Positions 33,985 to 46,724 are shown, counted from the stretch's first letter. The stretch: DNA of 64,000 nt from Aspergillus flavus (GCF_009017415.1 NC_092409.1:2914001-2978000), one strand, 5' to 3'. The notes: generated by a model not told the origin, from the letters alone. A program made the numbers and translations.

Positions 33985-34771
33985 ATGGCTCTCCCAGTCA
34001 GCGAATTCATTCATTTCCAGCTCAAGTCCTCAGTAAAACCCGAGGACCCCTCAAACGAAGAAGGCCAAGCACTACTCCAGCTCTTCCAAACAGCCAAGCA
34101 CCAAAGCGGATATAAAAGCTCAGCATGGGGCAGAACAGTAGAGGACGAGAACATCGTAGTATGGGTAGTTAGTAAGTTCCCACCACCTCTCCCTCTCCCT
34201 CTCCCCAAAGGTAAAAAAAAGAAAGAGGAAATCCTACCCAAGACAAAAAAAGGAAACACGTAACTAAACAGATACCACAGACTGGGCCGACGCGCACGAA
34301 GGAATTCAACCACAATTCCTAGCCCCATACATCGAACCCAACACGCAAGTGAGCGTCATCTTCGCGACACTCACACCATCGATCACCGAAACCGAGTCCC
34401 TAACCACCAACCCCGTCACGGAGCTGGTCGCGCTCACCGTCCCCAGTTCCCTGACGCCCGACGAGCAAAAGAAGCTCAATGCCGATCTGATTGAGTTCCG
34501 GGCTGCGCTGACGGAGAAATTGCCTGAGGGTGGACGGCCCAAGTCGTGGGCTATGGCGCAGGTGGAGAGGCCTGGTACGTTGGAGCATGAGAAGAGTCCG
34601 TCTGGACAGGCGGTGTTGCATCTTTTGGCTGTGGGGTGGGAGTCGGTGGATGTGCATAAGGCTGCGAGGGAGACGGAGGAGTTTAAGAGAACGATTGCGC
34701 CTATTAGGGAGAAGGTGATTCCGTCTGTGCCGCCTTTGGGGATGAAGCATGTTTCTTTTAGGAAGGTTTGA
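33985..34771 (+). CDS. Small protein with two ABM-like dimeric alpha/beta barrel halves
   Basis: Protein of 228 residues from exons 33985-34171 and 34272-34771. The 100-nt intron has a CTCCCT-repeat pyrimidine stretch. Both halves look like antibiotic-biosynthesis-monooxygenase-like folds of the dimeric alpha/beta barrel type. The first half runs SEFIHFQLKSSVKPED to SSAWGRTVEDENIVVWVVNTTDWADAHEG. The second half runs TELVALTVPSSLTPDE to KSWAMAQVERP and HLLAVGWESVDVHKAARETEEF. Each half has the characteristic Trp-x-Ser/Asp element after a strand. No substrate can be assigned. The call is by pattern only. Confidence 0.75.
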
Positions 34772-35030
34772 GGTGGTTGTGAATGGGGTTGTGAGTTGAA
34801 TTACGTTAGATTGGTGATAATTGTGTACAACGAATGTTGACGGACAGCGCTTTTCCATAAATTACAACTTGGAAGGCATATACCCGAAACGAATCATTAA
34901 AGTCACCATGGACAGACGGCTTTTGAGCAAGGCAAAAAGAAAGGAAAGGAAGTAAAGAAAAAAAGGAAATCCCATATGCTCCTGGAAGAAAGAAAACAGA
35001 TTAAGCAAGCTCGTAGACTCATTCCTCCGC

Positions 35031-36556
35031 TTAGATACGGTGCTTTTCGCTTTCTGTATTGCTAGTTAGTAATGAGATAGTAGAGAATAATCCGGGAGTC
35101 GAGACTAACCAAGTCGGGAGTAAAGCATATACAAAGCCATCTGGTTACACTCTTGGGTACCTGTGATAGTCACCAGACGCTCGTTGCTGTTCTCCTGTGG
35201 CTCGTTGATCTTGATCACACTGCCACTAAGGTGACGGATCTCGTTGATCTTAGCACCACCCTTGCCGATAATAGCACCCACCATGTCGTTGGGGATATAG
35301 ATCTGCTGAGTCAGTGGTTGACCGGGCATAGCTCCGCCAACAGGGGCGACCGGAGTCGGACCACCGCGTGCGGGAGCAGCCTGGGGGGCGCCATAAGGGG
35401 CAGGCTGGTGAGGGCCCGCGCCAGCATACGGCTGAGGTGCACCACCATAGTGCATGGCAGGCTGAGCTACAGGGGCGGGAGCGGGCTGTCCGTGAAGATA
35501 AGGAACGCCATATGCACCCGCAGCAGCCCGGTTGGGGTGTGGGTGGTGGCGCTTGAAGGTATCAGGGTGACCATATTGACCGCCAGCGGGCTGAGGAACA
35601 TAAGGGACAACCTGCATACCACCGGGCACAGCTCCAGCAGGCCCGCCACTGCGAGTAGCATAGGCAGACGCTGCCGGCCCGCCAAATCGTTCCGTGAGCT
35701 GCTCAACCAGCGTCACAGCAACGTAGTAGGTGGCAATGTGAACTGCATCTGCAACACCCAGAATTACAAGGGACCGCTCAGTGGACAGGGGAAGACAAGC
35801 GTCTGAAGCGTTAAGACGAGCACCAGAGGCCTCTTGGATCTCACGAATACGGCCACCACCCTTGCCAATAATGGAGCCAATGAGGATATGGGGGATCAAC
35901 AAACGCAAGGGGTATGTCTTGGATTGGGCAGTGGAAGGAGCATCAAGGGGTTCATTGTTTAGGGTACGAATGATCAAACCAAAAGCCTAAAGCCCAGTTA
36001 GCAAGTCCAGTTAGACTTCAGCTAAGTAGCAAGGATGCATATAACCAACCTTAGCAACAGCGTCCTGTGGACCACTGACAGTCAAGATACGTTCCACTGC
36101 CCCACGAGAGTAATCGCTGACAGTGCACTTGGCGCCGGAGAGACGACGGATCTGTGATACATTCTCCCCACCTTTACCAATAACGGTAGCAGCCTCCTGG
36201 CTAGAAATTACAGCCCGAATATGGATCCAGCTTGACTCGTCTTGGGGACGATGCTGTTCGGATTGAGAGCCAGTTTCGGCATGGGACGCAGTGGACTGGA
36301 TAGGCTGGGTTTCAGGGTTAGTGCCCTTCGCATTAGGAGCATCAGGCACAACGGTATCGCCTTGGCCATCGGCACTGGCGCTGGGCACACCTGAGGACTC
36401 AGTCTTCACTTCCGCATACGCCTCGGACTCATCGCCCTTTACTACTTTGTCCAAAGCAGGACGCTTGGCCTCCGGTTGATCATTGGGACCTGATGGCGAG
36501 GAAGGGTCCTCCAAGGGACGCTTGGTGGATTGCAAAGCGGATGGAGAGGCAGACAT
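35031..36556 (-). CDS. Triple-KH-domain RNA-binding protein (Rnc1/Pbp2-like), three exons
   Basis: RNA-binding protein of 468 residues with three KH domains, like fission yeast Rnc1 and budding yeast Pbp2/Hek2, which bind and stabilise or localise mRNAs. Exons on the minus strand are 36556-36050, 35986-35110 and 35053-35031. The last exon encodes only SEKHRI plus the stop, with the join falling inside a Glu codon. KH1 (about residues 105-180), KH2 (195-265) and KH3 (395-468) each carry an intact GxxG loop, here GKGG in all three, so nucleic-acid binding should be competent. An unstructured Gly/Pro/Ala/Tyr-rich region separates KH2 and KH3. The N-terminus is acidic and disordered. MSASPS was preferred over an ATG four codons upstream. 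Confidence 0.9.
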
Positions 36557-37557
36557 ATTGCTTCTCAACTGTGCAGTCTTGCTTCACTTACGCAGGAAGT
36601 CCAAGTATCAAAATAGCCTTTTCTTTTTCTTTTCTTTCTGCTTTATTTGATCGACTATGTACACCAGGAGTTCCCAATAAGACTTGCTGGTGCTGGCGAT
36701 CGGGAGAGGGAATCTGGTGCTTGAAATGACTAGGAATGCTGGTGGTAATCGTGCACAGTGATGGAAGAAGTGATGTTGAGGAAGGATAGCCGTTGGAAGA
36801 GTGAAGATGCTGGGAATCACGGGCCTTGGATTTGAGCAGAAAGCTTCGCGTGTGCAAAGCTATGCTAGGAAAGAGAGAAGAAGAGAAGAGAAGATCGGAT
36901 CGGGCACGATAAAACGGAGAGATGTAGACGGTGATAGTGGTGGTGAGGATTCAGGGTCCGAACGTGAATGGGAGCTGACAGGCTGCAGCGTGGGCAAAGG
37001 GAGAATATGAGAGCAAAGTTCAGTTGCTAAATCTGTACTATCCCTTTTCCTCCAAAGAAAACACAACGTTTCTGATCGTCGCAGGGTGTAAGAACACAGA
37101 GATAGTCTGCCACGCGCCGGGCTAAAAGGGGCTTGAACAAACGCTAAAACAGCGGATAGGAGCCAAGTAACAAAGACAGGCAGTCGACTCCACCGTTGCG
37201 ACAGAGCTGAAGATGCCAAGCAAAGGGAAGAAGGTGACGATGATGGATGGAGGGGAGGAAGTCGCGATGTCGCGGTGAAGAGATGAGGTTAAGGTGTGAT
37301 TGAGGCGAAACGGTGGCACGGGATCACGCTAGCCTTCCTTGGGTATAGTCTACCCACCCGTCATTATCACGTGCGGGAGGGCATAGAAAACAACCCAAGC
37401 AATACGTGAATATCAAAGTATCTCCTTTCACGTTACTGTGATTCAGAAAAACTGGTATTGACCTGGACTCTGTGGCCTTGCTTGTGTGGACTTTCTCCAA
37501 GCTTCGACACCCAACCCGTGTTTCATCTAGATCGTGCTGCACCGTCTATCTATCCCT
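36557..37557. other. Divergent intergenic region (about 1 kb)
   Basis: Promoters and leaders of the KH-protein and CENP-K-like genes. Polypurine and polypyrimidine stretches (36620-36650 and 36865-36895) suggest a long KH-gene leader. No RNA gene was recognised. Confidence 0.5.
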
Positions 37558-38672
37558 ATGGATGTACCTCAGGAGACCGTTGATAAGATCCAGCGTTTCG
37601 CAGTGAAACGGGAGAAAGCCGAAGAGAGTTATGATCAACAAATCAGCCCGGCCACTCTCCAGGCGTATAACAAGAAGCTGGATGAGACCCTGAAAAATCT
37701 TCAAGAGCAAGTTAAACGCCAAGAAGATGATTTGCGCAAGGTATGCAAGCCGAAGAGCGAACAAATTTAGAAACAGAGACGCGATACTGATGCGCGCAAC
37801 AGCTCCGCTCGGTCAACGCGGTTGATCTTTCTAAGATCGGCGCGGACCCTTCTTCTCGCGTTTCGCAAGTTAGGAGAGCCAAGAAAGCATATGACTCTCT
37901 CCTGGGATCGGAAACAAAGCTCCCAAGCTCTGGGTCTCCTCTGCCATCCTTGCTTGCGGTCGAGGAGATATCTCGGTTGGTCAAGGAGAGCAAGTTATCT
38001 GTCACGATGACAGCAGATAAGCTTTCGACCAACCGCCAACGTTTGAAAGTTGAAGAGGCAAATCTGCGTGATGCCCAAGCCATCAATGATGGACTACAAA
38101 AACGGATAGCTCGTATCCGTGAACAACAAGCCAAGAAGGAGCAGAAGTCACCGTCTCAACTAGCGCATGATCTTGTCGATCAGCAGCAGGAAAAGAAGGA
38201 GGAGCTTGACAAGGCGACGGAAGAGCTCCAAACCTCTCTCCACAATTTTATTGATGAAACTTTGGCACCCATGCTCGCTGCAGAAGATCTCGGTGGTCCG
38301 ACTGCGGGAGATGCCATGAGTGTTTCTGATGAGACATTGGAGAGGGGCTATACAAGTCATGGTAAGCCCAAAAAACCGAAAGCTTCGGCAGCGAACCATG
38401 ATAGCGGCCAGCGCCGAATAGATGAACTCGTCAGGGGTCAAACGTCTCAAGGAGAGAATCAAGAACGGAACCCGTCAAATCGACGCGAAGCAGCGGCTGC
38501 TGAGATGCATGAGCTGCTCACCTCGTTACTCGATGCGGGTACCTCCTACATTGACCTTCCCCGAGAGTCTGCCGCCGCCCGATTCCTTGTAAGAGCTAAA
38601 GTAGCTCAATTCCATCCACGCGATGCCAGACGTTTGAGGTTGATAGATTTCGGGCGTTCGTTGAACGATTGA
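37558..38672 (+). CDS. CENP-K-like inner kinetochore protein, two exons
   Basis: Protein of 350 residues from exons 37558-37740 and 37803-38672. Most of it is predicted coiled coil: residues 1-65 (KIQRFAVKREKAEESYDQQ...LDETLKNLQEQVKRQEDDLRK) and about 120-215. A Lys/Ser-rich linker follows. The C-terminus ARFLVRAKVAQFHPRDARRLRLIDFGRSLND resembles the end of animal CENP-K and fission yeast Sim4 (an LLR...HPxDxxRIRL pattern). CENP-K is part of the constitutive centromere-associated network. The assignment rests on that C-terminal pattern plus the coiled-coil layout, so another coiled-coil kinetochore subunit is possible. Confidence 0.72.
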
Positions 38673-39042
38673 ATGACTGCTCTCAATAGTTGATATTGAT
38701 GCACAGTCCAGCTTTTACCAAACTCCAGGAATTACCGACCAATGTCTTTTGGGACACATACGACTTAAGGCTATATACGGTTATAGATGCAATGAGTTAA
38801 GAAAAAGAATGCGTGAAAGGACATGAGAAAAACCCAGCTACATGCGTTTAGTACGAGTATATATTCACATAATCGCTTCGTCAAGTCCTCATAATAAAGT
38901 ACAAAAGAGGGTAGTCAGAATTCCAATTCAACGCCGGTGGATGCACCTGATGCAGTAGACCATTAGTGAAATTATGCCCCCACGCTCTTCAATATACCAT
39001 TAACATCATCGTAAAGAACATGAAAATAGATATATAAAGATC
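38673..39042. other. Convergent intergenic region
   Basis: The 3' flanks of the CENP-K-like gene and the RecQ gene. AT-rich, with no supported gene. Confidence 0.6.
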
Positions 39043-42000
39043 CTAGATAGGCATCATTCCTATCCGGGACATGGGTTCTTTTGCTTTTGAGCCTTTCCGG
39101 GGAGGGCGGCTGTCAGCGCGGCTGGCGGTTTTCTTTCTGGGTCGTGGGGTTTTGTTCCGGGGTTTGGATTCGCCAGCGCTCTTTCGACGAGTCCGCTTGG
39201 TAGCTTGACGCTTCCGAGGTTTGGAGCTGCTAGCTCCCCCAGGGCCATCAGACGAGTCATCTTCTGGGATTGGTTCGGTGGTGAAGTACCGACTAGAGAT
39301 AACATTGTTATCCATATCAAGGTTTGAGGCATCGTCTAGAATATCACCGTCATCATACTCTTCGCTGTCACTGGTGAGATTGATGACGTTGTGGTGATTG
39401 GGGTCTGGAACAACACCATCGGCGTCATCACGATCCTTTTTCAACTCCGCATACCGGCGTTGCGTATCTCGTACGAGCTTGAGTATCTGAGCACCGTACC
39501 GATTAACCTTGTCCTTATCTATGCCGGGAATTCTGGAAAGCTCTGACAGGTCTGCTCGATATCAGTATTGCGTCCCACTACCAATGGCTACCGGTGTTCC
39601 TCACCTTTGGGGAAGGCTATGACCATCTCCCGCAGCACCCCGTCTGTGAAGGGCTGATTGCGAAGGCCTTTCTTGAGTACAAGCTGTTAAAATAAGTCAG
39701 CAATGTCTTTTTAACTTAACAAGATGAAGAGAAATCCTCACATCCTGGCAGTAATTCTTGGCATAAACCATGAAATCCTCCGCTACAGCTTTATGGAGCG
39801 GGTCAAGCCGGTCAAACCTGGCATCTTGAGTAATTGGTGGACCTGGAGTAAACGGTTTATCGCGTCTTGGCTTGCCAGCGATACGGATCCTCTCGAAGCC
39901 ATCACTATCTCTATCACTGTCAGAGTTTGCTTCATATCGATAACGGGCTAAGTGGCGTTGGTTCGCCGCTTGAACAGGTGATGAGACATTTGTGGATTGA
40001 GGATGGTAATCCTTCCGATTTACACTCCGAGAGGGTTGAGCTTTTTTGTGTGGTGAAACTCTGACATGAAGCTGTAATTGACGCCGGCCACTCTCAAAAT
40101 CAGGGGCACGACGTCCAAGCTTGATGTACTGCACAGCAAATCTACTGCCGTTGACCACATTTTCTTCGAACAGAGCTCCCTCGCTAAGAAGGTGATAGAA
40201 AAGTCTTTCCGCCTCTCCCATTTCTAGGGAAGATCCCTCTCCGTACCCCGGTGCCTGTCTGTGCTGAGGAGACCTAAATTTTTTTGCGCTTCCTCGAAAA
40301 ATGTTCACACAGTACGACAATGTCACATTCTCTTTTGACTGCTCGAAATATCGAACAACCTTGATTACAGAGGCCGCGTGTTGAGAAAAGTCACGGAGTT
40401 CAAAGACAGAGTCCGACTTGCAATTATCACAGGAAGCATTGCAGTCCTCTCGACGGAAATGCTCGTTGAAATATGCGAGGATTTGGACTCTTCGGCAGTC
40501 GCTTTTGTTTTCACAGAACTGCACAACATTGCGTAGCATTTGTCGCTGCCGGTTCTTCTGTTGCTTACTACCATCGCTGCTGTCAATCATGCGAGTAATG
40601 GTCATCGAGTCCCTGTAACAGTAATACATGTAGCAACCCGAACGCTTCCCGTCTCGGCCAGCTCGGCCAGTTTCTTGGTAATAGCCTTCTAAACTTTTGG
40701 GGAGGCTGTGGTGGATCACGAAACGTACATCCGGTTTATCAATACCCATACCGAAGGCGATCGTCGCCACTATGACATGGCTCCTCCCAGCCTGCCAACG
40801 CTGTTGAACTTCGGCTCGCTCGTCCGGCTTCATACCAGCATGATAATGTTCCGCTTTGATGCGGTAATCGTCCCGAAGGCTCTTGGCGACCTTCTGGCAC
40901 GTATCACGCGAAAGGCAATAAACAATGCCGGATTTGTTATGATAAGATGATTTGATCGTATCGGCTATACTAGCCAGAAGCTCGTTACCCTTCTTCTTCT
41001 GCCTCACTTCGTATGTCAAGTTTGGTCTGTTAAAGCTCTGGGTAAAGATATCGCAGCCTTCCATTTTAAGGTTGTGGATGACGTCTACCTTCACGTTCTC
41101 TGTGGCGGTAGCTGTCAGAGCCATCATTGGAACACCGGGCAACTGAGCCCTAAGGCCCCCAAGTTCCTTATAATCAGGACGGAAGTCATGTCCCCATTGA
41201 CTCACGCAGTGAGCTTCATCTATCACAATGCGCGCAAGTCGATGCCTATTGTTTAGCCTTTCCAAGTTGCGGATGAGGGTTTGATTCTTGTTGACCATCT
41301 CGGGCGTGATATATAACAGCTCGATATGACCTTCTGCGTCGGAGCTCGATAGTGTACTCATTATCCATTGTCGTTCTGTCTTCTGCGTCTCACCGTTCAA
41401 CAAATACGCTTTTATCTCGAGCTGGCGCAAATGATACACCTGATCTTGCATTAAACTCAACAATGGCGAAATGACTATTGTGACTCCTCTGGTCGTTCCA
41501 CTCTTGACGATAGAAGGCAGCTGGTAACACAATGACTTTCCTCCGCCTGTCGGCATTAGAACAAACGTGTCTTTCCCACTCAGGGTAGCATCGATGGCTT
41601 CGAGTTGGTTAAGGCGGAAGCCTCGAAGATGGAAACGATCCTTCAAAACGCTTTTAACATCCTTTGACCACGGGTGATGATGCCATAGGCCATTGTGGGT
41701 CTGCGACTTCTGTGTAGTAGGAGTGCGGGCAACGTTTCCGGAGGTTTCAGCAAAGACCTTGCGTATCTGGAGACTATTACTAGCTGTTGAAACCGAGTAG
41801 CCATCGTCAAGAAACCCCGCTGCCTCAAGCATTTCCTCGTCATCAGCGTCTAAGTCAAATTCATCAAACTGCTCCGCCCGAACCGGAGATCCCATGGTAC
41901 GAGTAAAAGCATGGTCATCATCGCTGATCATTGGTTCATCATAGTCAAAAGTTTTAGACCAAGAGCCGGCGCTCCTGCAAGATGGGTTGGTTGCCCGTGC

Positions 42001-43782
42001 TGGTATGTCAGCTTGAGAGACACGGCAGGTCGGCCCTGAGGGAAGTCTAGAAGAAGCAGTCTCAATGGCTTCGAGATCCTGGGGATGGACTGATTTCTTA
42101 GGGTTCATGTTTGTAGCTGATCGAGGGGGTGATTGCAAACGCTCCGAGCCCTGCCGAGATGGTCCTTTACTTGAAGAGGAAGCCGACAAAAGATCAGCTT
42201 GTACAAGGAGACGTTGTATATCAGACTCGATCTGCTCTAGCTGCAATGTGGCTTTTCGGCTTTGTTCGAGCTCTTCCGGCATTGTATTTGGGCTACCACC
42301 TTGAGAAATAACTTGCATTAGTGCTTTCTTCAGTTGGTCTCTTGTTGATTCGCAGGCGTGATAGGCAGCCTTCTTGTTCTTTAGGGATTTAATTGCTTCT
42401 ATCCGAGCTGTAATACTCTTGTTCTCAGCAATTAATCCAGGAGCTGGCTCGCCCTTCATAGCCTGTTCAAAAACGATTTCTGAATTCTTCCTTAGAGTAT
42501 CCTCGAAACCCGAGATCCGTTGATCCAAAATCTCATCGGAAAGAGTTAAGAACTTCGTGACATCGCTGTTCTTAGGCTGGGACCCTGGTGTCCCGAGAGC
42601 ATAAGTCAAGCCTGAATCACCAGCTTTCGTAAATGTCTTGCTGACGGACGTATCGGTAACAGATGAAGTGAGATCCATTTCTGATGACAGTGGAGAACGG
42701 TGTATTGCATTCTTTGCCACCTTCTCTCTTCTTTCGTTCTCCGCAGATGTATCTTGAGGAAGCACAGGATATAAAGATTTATCGTTATTTATGACGGGAG
42801 CATCATTGTCACTCATCAAATCGTCAAACAGAGTTTCATCGCCGTCTTCGTCGGAATCGGCTATGATTTGGTTCAAAACGCTAGAATGAGAGTATGGGGC
42901 TTCACGAATGAAGCTCTTTGTCGGGGAAGATGTAATGTAGGTTTTGGTCAAGCGCGTCAAACCGGACGGGGCAGCATCTGTAGTCCCACCATTGGGCAAA
43001 GGTGAGCGTACCCTGGGGGCATTTTTTCTTGGGGATACTAGATCAGAAATGTATTCCTCGCTTTTGCGCTTCTTTCCTCGCTTCTCCATAGCGTCTTTTC
43101 GATTGGGCGGCTCTTCGTTCCGTAGCCTGTGCGGTTCCCCAAACTCATCTACTATGCTTGGTGAAGTCGTTGTTTTGTCGAAATCGCCCGTCAAATCAAT
43201 AGTATCAATATCAAATGCCGAAGATTCGACATCAAACTTATGTTTTGTCCGGAACGGCGTCACTATCGTCTTGGTAACACTGTCAAATGACGAAAGCGTA
43301 TCGCCTTGGGTACCTTTCCATTAATCATTAGTTGTCCGAAAAGACTTTAGCAAATTAATGACCATACTTTTTACTGTCGGACTCTTCAGCGCCTCCCGCC
43401 GTCGCGTAGGCGATTCAGCATGTGTACGACCATTCACTTTCGAGGGTGACCTATTAACAGCATCTGTAGGACGACTGAAAAGTCGAGGTTTGCTCGCAGA
43501 TTGTGGAGCCATTAACAATCGTGCCATGTCTTCGTCCGATTCTACCTCGAAATCTTTTTCTACATTGTCGACAGGTTTCTTCTGTAATGGCTGGGAGTCT
43601 CCAATTGCGATTTCTGGAACTTGGTTACCCGTTGCATGCAGCGCTGGAATCAGCCGATTTTGAGTGTGATTCTCTCGAATAGAGTTGCGATTCTCGCGTG
43701 CCGATGGCGATAAAGAGGGGTAAAGCGAAGGGCCTTGTTGCAACAGCCATTTGAGATGAACTTCCAAGTTGTGCCTAGTCAT
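39043..43782 (-). CDS. sgs1: RecQ-family DNA helicase (Sgs1/BLM/MusN-like), four exons
   Basis: ATP-dependent 3'-5' DNA helicase that processes recombination and stalled-fork intermediates. Exons on the minus strand are 43782-43368, 43313-39742, 39683-39605 and 39551-39043, giving 1524 residues. A long disordered N-terminus holds a SUMO-interaction-like DTIDLTGD. The helicase core starts near residue 690, with motif 0 (FRLNQLEAIDATLSG), Walker A (MPTGGGKSLCYQLP), DEAH box (VIDEAHCVSQWGHDFRPDY), TATAT, IVYC and the motif VI arginine region (YYQETGRAGRDGKRSG). A RecQ-C-terminal zinc site follows (CRRVQILAYFNEHF...CNASCDNC), then a winged-helix region. The HRDC domain is split by introns 2 and 3 and ends at LSRIPGIDKDKVNRYG. 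The tail is basic, with a second SUMO-interaction-like VINLTSD. The large size and HRDC point to the Sgs1/BLM subgroup (MusN in A. nidulans). ACGCGT lies 108 bases upstream of the ATG. Confidence 0.95.
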
Positions 43783-44574
43783 AGGGTCGTATTTTCGCTT
43801 TCATGATTCTGCTCCTATTCTCGTGCAAGGCATTTGCGATATTCTTCGTCTAAATGTCACTGAATTCCATAGCCCGAAGAGACAAAGGGACGCGTCCCGG
43901 CGCGTTATCACCTGGGCGGTGAGACTACCTTATGGAGTATATTTGAGAGGTATAGCCCCGTACCACCCATACATAGCATAGTACTCCGTAGGTAGGCGAG
44001 GAATTGTCATGATACTTGAGATATTTAACTATGCTTGGAATAGACACAAGCTGCCAGGTATTGATATAGTACCCAATATAGATTTATTCCTTTATGGGTA
44101 GTGCTATTTTATAGATTGTGTTTTATGAGGTACGTACCCAAATTGCAGAGCTGTTGTATTAGACCTTATCGGTCCGCCTAGCTTATATATCTTATGGATC
44201 CCTGCTCTCCATAACTGCTTAATCAATGGATGATTACAATGCACTACTCATCATTCATAGTCCAAAACAACTGATTATATCTATTACCAAGCAACTATTG
44301 GCAAGCTACGTGAGGCAATCGATCTGACATACTACCAGCTGTATTGTGTCTGTAATAGTTTACATCTATAGACATTAGGGACTTGATATGGTATTCGTTT
44401 TACACGTAACCAAACGAGGGGAATTAATTTTTTTTCTGAACCCCGCGCTGTAGAACGTTATCAACCCCACGCATTAAAAACGCCATTGAATTGGCAGTCT
44501 ATATACATATAGAGTGTCGCTATCCGATAAACATATCGGGCCATTATAAACAGACAACTAAGTGATTTCACAAC
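43783..44574. other. Divergent intergenic region between RecQ gene and kelch gene
   Basis: About 790 bases holding both promoters, with ACGCGT near the RecQ start and then AT-rich sequence with CTCCGTA and TATGGAGTA words near 43930-43990. No RNA gene was recognised. Confidence 0.55.
43890..43895. promoter_or_regulatory. MluI cell-cycle box-like word upstream of the RecQ gene
   Basis: Perfect ACGCGT 108 bases upstream of the RecQ ATG, followed within 10 bases by the related GCGCGTT. The role is inferred from position and from the known MBF site. Confidence 0.45.
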
Positions 44575-46724
44575 ATGGGCAAGAAAAATAAGAAGTCCGC
44601 CGAACACAAAGAACGTGTTGCGGCGAAACAGAACAAGAAAGCTGCCCAAAAGGAAAAGAGATCTAAGGGCAAGAAGGGTCGGGATGCAGACAGCGATGTA
44701 GAAGATGCGGATCTGGATGCCATCCTCGCGCAATACGCTGAAGAGCAGGCTAAATTCCTCAAGGTCACTGAAGTTGTTTCGGGACCACCATCTCCTCGGT
44801 CTTCCGCAACTGTGCTGGCGTCCCCCTCAAATCGGAACGAACTGTTGGTCTTCGGTGGAGAGTACTTTGATGGCACTCTTGCTACATTTTTCAACAACCT
44901 CTTTGTGTACAATATTGACAAAGGCGAATGGAAAGAGGTCACTAGTCCCAATACTCCTCTTCCTCGGAGTGGACATGCTTGGTGCCGTGGTGGGAATACT
45001 GGCGGCGTATATCTTTTTGGAGGCATGAAACTTGGATACTTACTTGGCTCATGGACATCTTACTGACTTTTAAACCATTTAGGTGAGTTCTCGTCTCCAA
45101 AACAAGGTACTTTCTATCATTACAATGATTTTTGGTATCTCGACCCGTCGACGAAAGAATGGGCCCGTCTTGAGACCAAAGGCAAGGGTCCTCCTGCCAG
45201 AAGTGGCCATAGAATGACTTACTACAAGGTTTGCCTACCGGGAATCATGTACATCTCACGACAATGAGTCTTTTGAAGCTGACTTGAGTCAAGAACTACA
45301 TCATCCTCTTTGGTGGTTTTCAGGACACCTCACAGCAAACTAAATATCTTCAAGACTTGTGGATTTACGACTGCTCGAAGTATACCTGGTATAATCCTAT
45401 ACTGCCCCCTGCATCACAGAAACCTGATCCTCGCTCTTCTTTCTCTTTCCTTCCTCACGAAGCAGGTGCAGTCATCCTTGGTGGTTATTCCCGTGTGAAG
45501 GCCACCACTAGCGTAGGAGGGAAACAGATGAAGGGCGGTGCTCAGCGTATGACCATGAAACCTATGGTTCACCAGGACACCTGGCTTCTTCGAATCACAC
45601 CACCTGCTGCCGATGCTCCTGCCTCTGCAACCCCCACGATCCGTTGGGAACGCAGAAAGAAGCCTGCGAATGCCCCGAACCCGCCTCGCGCAGGTGCTAC
45701 TATGGCGTATCACAAGGGTCGCGGCATCATGTTTGGTGGTGTCCATGATGTGGAGCTCAGTGAGGAGGGAATTGACAGTGAATTCTTCAATACATTGTAT
45801 GCCTGGAATACCGACAGAAACCGCTTTTTCCCATTGAGTCTCCGGCGCCCAAGGGCACAGGGCAAAAAACAGGCAAATCAGGTCAAGTCCCGAGACCGGA
45901 CTAAAGCTGATGAGGAGGAGCTGCTACAGAACCTTAGGGCTTTGGAGGCGAAGAAAGGCATTCGCAGTCAGGATGACGACGATGAAATGGAACTCAATAC
46001 TCCCCCAGTTGAAGAGGAGTCTGATAAGCCCGAGAAGCCTTCGATTGTTCGCTTCGAAATGCCTCATATGCGGTTCAACGCACAGCTCACTGTGCAAGAT
46101 GATACTCTGTTCATCTTCGGAGGTACCTATGAGAAAGGTGATCGTGAATTTACGTTTAATGACATGTACTCTATCGATCTCGTCAAACTTGACGGTGTCA
46201 AGGAGATCTTCTATAACGAACCAGAGAACTGGAATCTCCTTAACGAGGAGGAAGAGAGCGACGATGAAATGGACGACGACGAAGATGATGAGGAAGAGGA
46301 GGAGGGAGATGAAGAGGAAGATGCGATGTCACTGGATACTGCCTCCCCCGCTCCTACAGAGACAACGGTGCCGTCTGTGACGCAAGAAATGGAACAACTC
46401 GAGGTAGAGGAGCCAGAGGGAGAGCCATCTGTACAGGATAGTAGGCCTCTTCCCCGACCTTTCGAGAGCTTGCGTGAGTTCTTCAACCGTACTTCTGAAG
46501 AGTGGCAGAAGATTTTGCTTGAAACGTTAAAGGCAAAGGGCTTGGAGCCGGAGATGAATATTAAGGAACTGCGCAAGGATGCATTCAACATTGCAGAAGA
46601 GAAGTGGTGGGATAGCAGAGAAGAAGTCATGGCTCTCGAAGATGAACAGGAGGAGGCTGGAATCGGCGAGGTAGTTAGCCTTGCCGAGAGAGAAAATGCT
46701 GGCGGTGCTGGCCGGCGTCGGTGA
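44575..46724 (+). CDS. Kelch-repeat protein (Kel3/KLHDC4-like), three exons
   Basis: Protein of 674 residues from exons 44575-45022, 45083-45228 and 45294-46724. The N-terminus is strongly basic (MGKKNKKSAEHKERV), as in KLHDC4 and yeast Kel3. Kelch blades follow: ELLVFGGEYFDG, GVYLFGGEFSSP, YIILFGGFQD, GAVILGGY, GIMFGGVHD and TLFIFGGTYEKGD. A very acidic stretch (about residues 535-575) and a C-terminal helical domain (FESLREFFNRTSEEWQKILLE) complete it. The first intron appears to start with GC rather than GT (45023, G|GCATGA), since no GT donor preserves the conserved blade. The exact cellular role of Kel3-type proteins is not well defined. Confidence 0.9.
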
